NCBI GenBank assembly: GCA_025924845.1
Contig: JAICHN010000292.1
Coordinates: 1 to 6,664 of the forward strand
DNA: 6,664 nt
Direction: 5' to 3'
DNA from: Chloroflexota bacterium
GTDB lineage: Bacteria; Chloroflexota; UBA5177; JANWHV01
The translations under genes were made by a program, and so were the position numbers. Below, one piece after another: positions 5,628-6,664 of this stretch. The notes below the pieces were generated by a model, which was not told the DNA's origin, did no database searches, and was given only the letters and a program-made list of their open reading frames with translations. The stretch's first letter is position 1. Each line of letters begins with the position of its first letter.

Positions 5628-6664
5628 ATGACGTCCGCCTATCGAACAGGCGGCGTCACGATCATAACTATTGCCTGTGCCCTTCTGCTGATCGCCACGA
5701 TCCGGTTGACCGGTGCCCCGACCGTCCAGTGGACGCTCCTCCTCTATCCGGTTGCCTTCCTGCTCGGCTGGTGGGGTGAATGCCGTCTCCAGGGTGCTAC
5801 GTCGCGCGCGCTGTTCCGCCGGCTCCGGGCGGCAGTCGCATGTCATCGAACCGAGTTGTGGGTGCTCGCCCTCATCACTGGGGCGGGTTTCGCGCTGCGG
5901 CTGTGGATGATAAGCCGGTACCCGCTGTCACACGGCTTTGAGGCGGATGAAATCGATGTGGCGATCAGTGCCTGGAACCTCGTGCATGGTCCCGACCCCT
6001 GGCCCCTCTATCAGCACGCCACGGGGAGCGTATCGCTCTTCCAACCAATCGGCCTCAGCTTCATGCTGTTTGGCTCCAACCTGTTATCGTTCCGCTTGCC
6101 CCTGGTCCTGGCCGGTACGGCGACTGTTCCGGCCTTTTATATGCTGGCCCGGCAGTTCGCTCGCCCTCCTGCCGCCCTCTGCGCCGGCATGCTGCTTTCA
6201 CTTGCCTTCTGGCCCACTATGATGGGCGTGCTCGCCTTCGGCTGGATGTATGGCGCCGTCTTCCAGTCAATTGGCCTGGCCCTCATTGTGCTCGCCACAC
6301 GGCGCGGTAGTCTCAGCGCGGCGGCCGGTGGAGGGGCAATACTCGCCCTGTGTCTCTACAGCTACGGCGCCCAGCGAGTCATGCCGCTACCGGCCATTCT
6401 GCTCCTGGCAGGCTTTCTGTTCAAAGGCGCTCAGCCGAAACAGCAAAGGCTGCTGACCGCGCTCGCCGTGCTGATCGGCTTTGCGGCGGTCGCCGCTCCC
6501 TGGGTAAGCGCCGTCGCCCACAATGCCGAATTGCTCAACGGCAATGCCCCGATCGTCATGCACGACTTCCAGCAGTCATTGCACGATCAGCCGCTAGTCG
6601 CCTTGTTCAACCTGCTCCAGCCCGCCGGGCACCTTATTACGACCGTGCTCGCGACGCCGCGTAC
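5628..6664 (+). CDS. Membrane glycosyltransferase, GT-C fold, GT39-like (paralog 3), 3' end outside the window
   Basis: The frame from ATG 5628 stays open for 345 codons to the window edge, so the C-terminus is missing. The N-terminus is short: two spans (about 9-26 and 34-49), a basic linker (RALFRRLRAA, 60-69) and a core span (77-94). The first external loop follows with SHGFEADEIDVAISAWNLVH (101-120), where Asp107-Glu108 aligns with the acidic pair of the two upstream paralogs. LYSYGAQRVMPLPAIL (243-258) matches the Tyr/Arg segment of the family. MMGVLAFGWMYGA (198-210) lies where paralog 2 has FSRDG and lacks that Arg. It is in the same frame as paralog 2, starting 27 bases after its TAA at 5598-5600. 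The ribosome site is poor (CGGAA, 5616-5620, seven bases before the ATG), so translation may depend on coupling with the upstream gene. The product is probably a polyprenyl-phosphate-sugar transferase of unknown specificity. Confidence 0.8.
   Translation, partial: MTSAYRTGGVTIITIACALLLIATIRLTGAPTVQWTLLLYPVAFLLGWWGECRLQGATSRALFRRLRAAVACHRTELWVLALITGAGFALRLWMISRYPLSHGFEADEIDVAISAWNLVHGPDPWPLYQHATGSVSLFQPIGLSFMLFGSNLLSFRLPLVLAGTATVPAFYMLARQFARPPAALCAGMLLSLAFWPTMMGVLAFGWMYGAVFQSIGLALIVLATRRGSLSAAAGGGAILALCLYSYGAQRVMPLPAILLLAGFLFKGAQPKQQRLLTALAVLIGFAAVAAPWVSAVAHNAELLNGNAPIVMHDFQQSLHDQPLVALFNLLQPAGHLITTVLATPR

Noticed and set aside
1..6664. Defence island, mobile element, CRISPR array or secondary-metabolite cluster
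   Set aside because: No transposase, integrase, direct-repeat array, nuclease or modular synthase signature was seen on either strand. All large frames are accounted for by apt, infA and the glycosyltransferases.

Overview
The window carries two housekeeping genes followed by a run of large membrane glycosyltransferase genes. It reads as a G+C-rich bacterial chromosome (roughly 60% by eye). The translation initiation factor IF-1 and adenine phosphoribosyltransferase are clearly bacterial. Tandem, highly divergent GT39/ArnT-like proteins are common in Chloroflexota and related deep phyla, so I lean that way. That placement is an inference from gene content only; no marker in the window settles it.

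Layout: (a) 1-143 is upstream sequence of apt, with a weak possible partial reading frame leaving the left edge on the minus strand. (b) 144-674 (+) is apt, purine salvage. (c) 826-1047 (-) is infA, IF-1, convergent with apt. It starts at a TTG codon with a good Shine-Dalgarno sequence, and a sigma70-type promoter lies upstream at 1097-1125. (d) 1212-3461 (+), 3531-5600 (+) and 5628 to the right edge (+, incomplete) are three consecutive genes for multi-membrane-span proteins. I read all three as GT-C fold, lipid-phosphate-sugar-dependent glycosyltransferases (GT39 / ArnT / PMT_2-like). The third is cut by the window end.

The three glycosyltransferases share a plan. Each has an even number of extra N-terminal membrane spans, then a basic cytoplasmic linker, then the catalytic first external loop with an Asp-Glu pair, then the rest of the core. 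The two complete ones end in a soluble external domain. Spacings of 69 and 27 bases on one strand suggest one operon. They probably move sugars from polyprenyl-phosphate carriers onto lipids, glycans or proteins on the outer face of the membrane; donor and acceptor cannot be read from the sequence. apt and infA are not obviously linked to this function.

I did not see a mobile element, CRISPR array, tRNA/rRNA, toxin-antitoxin pair or defence system. No gene-free stretch exceeds 300 bases. The most notable points are the glycosyltransferase paralog array with its unusual N-terminal membrane module, and the infA start and promoter arrangement.
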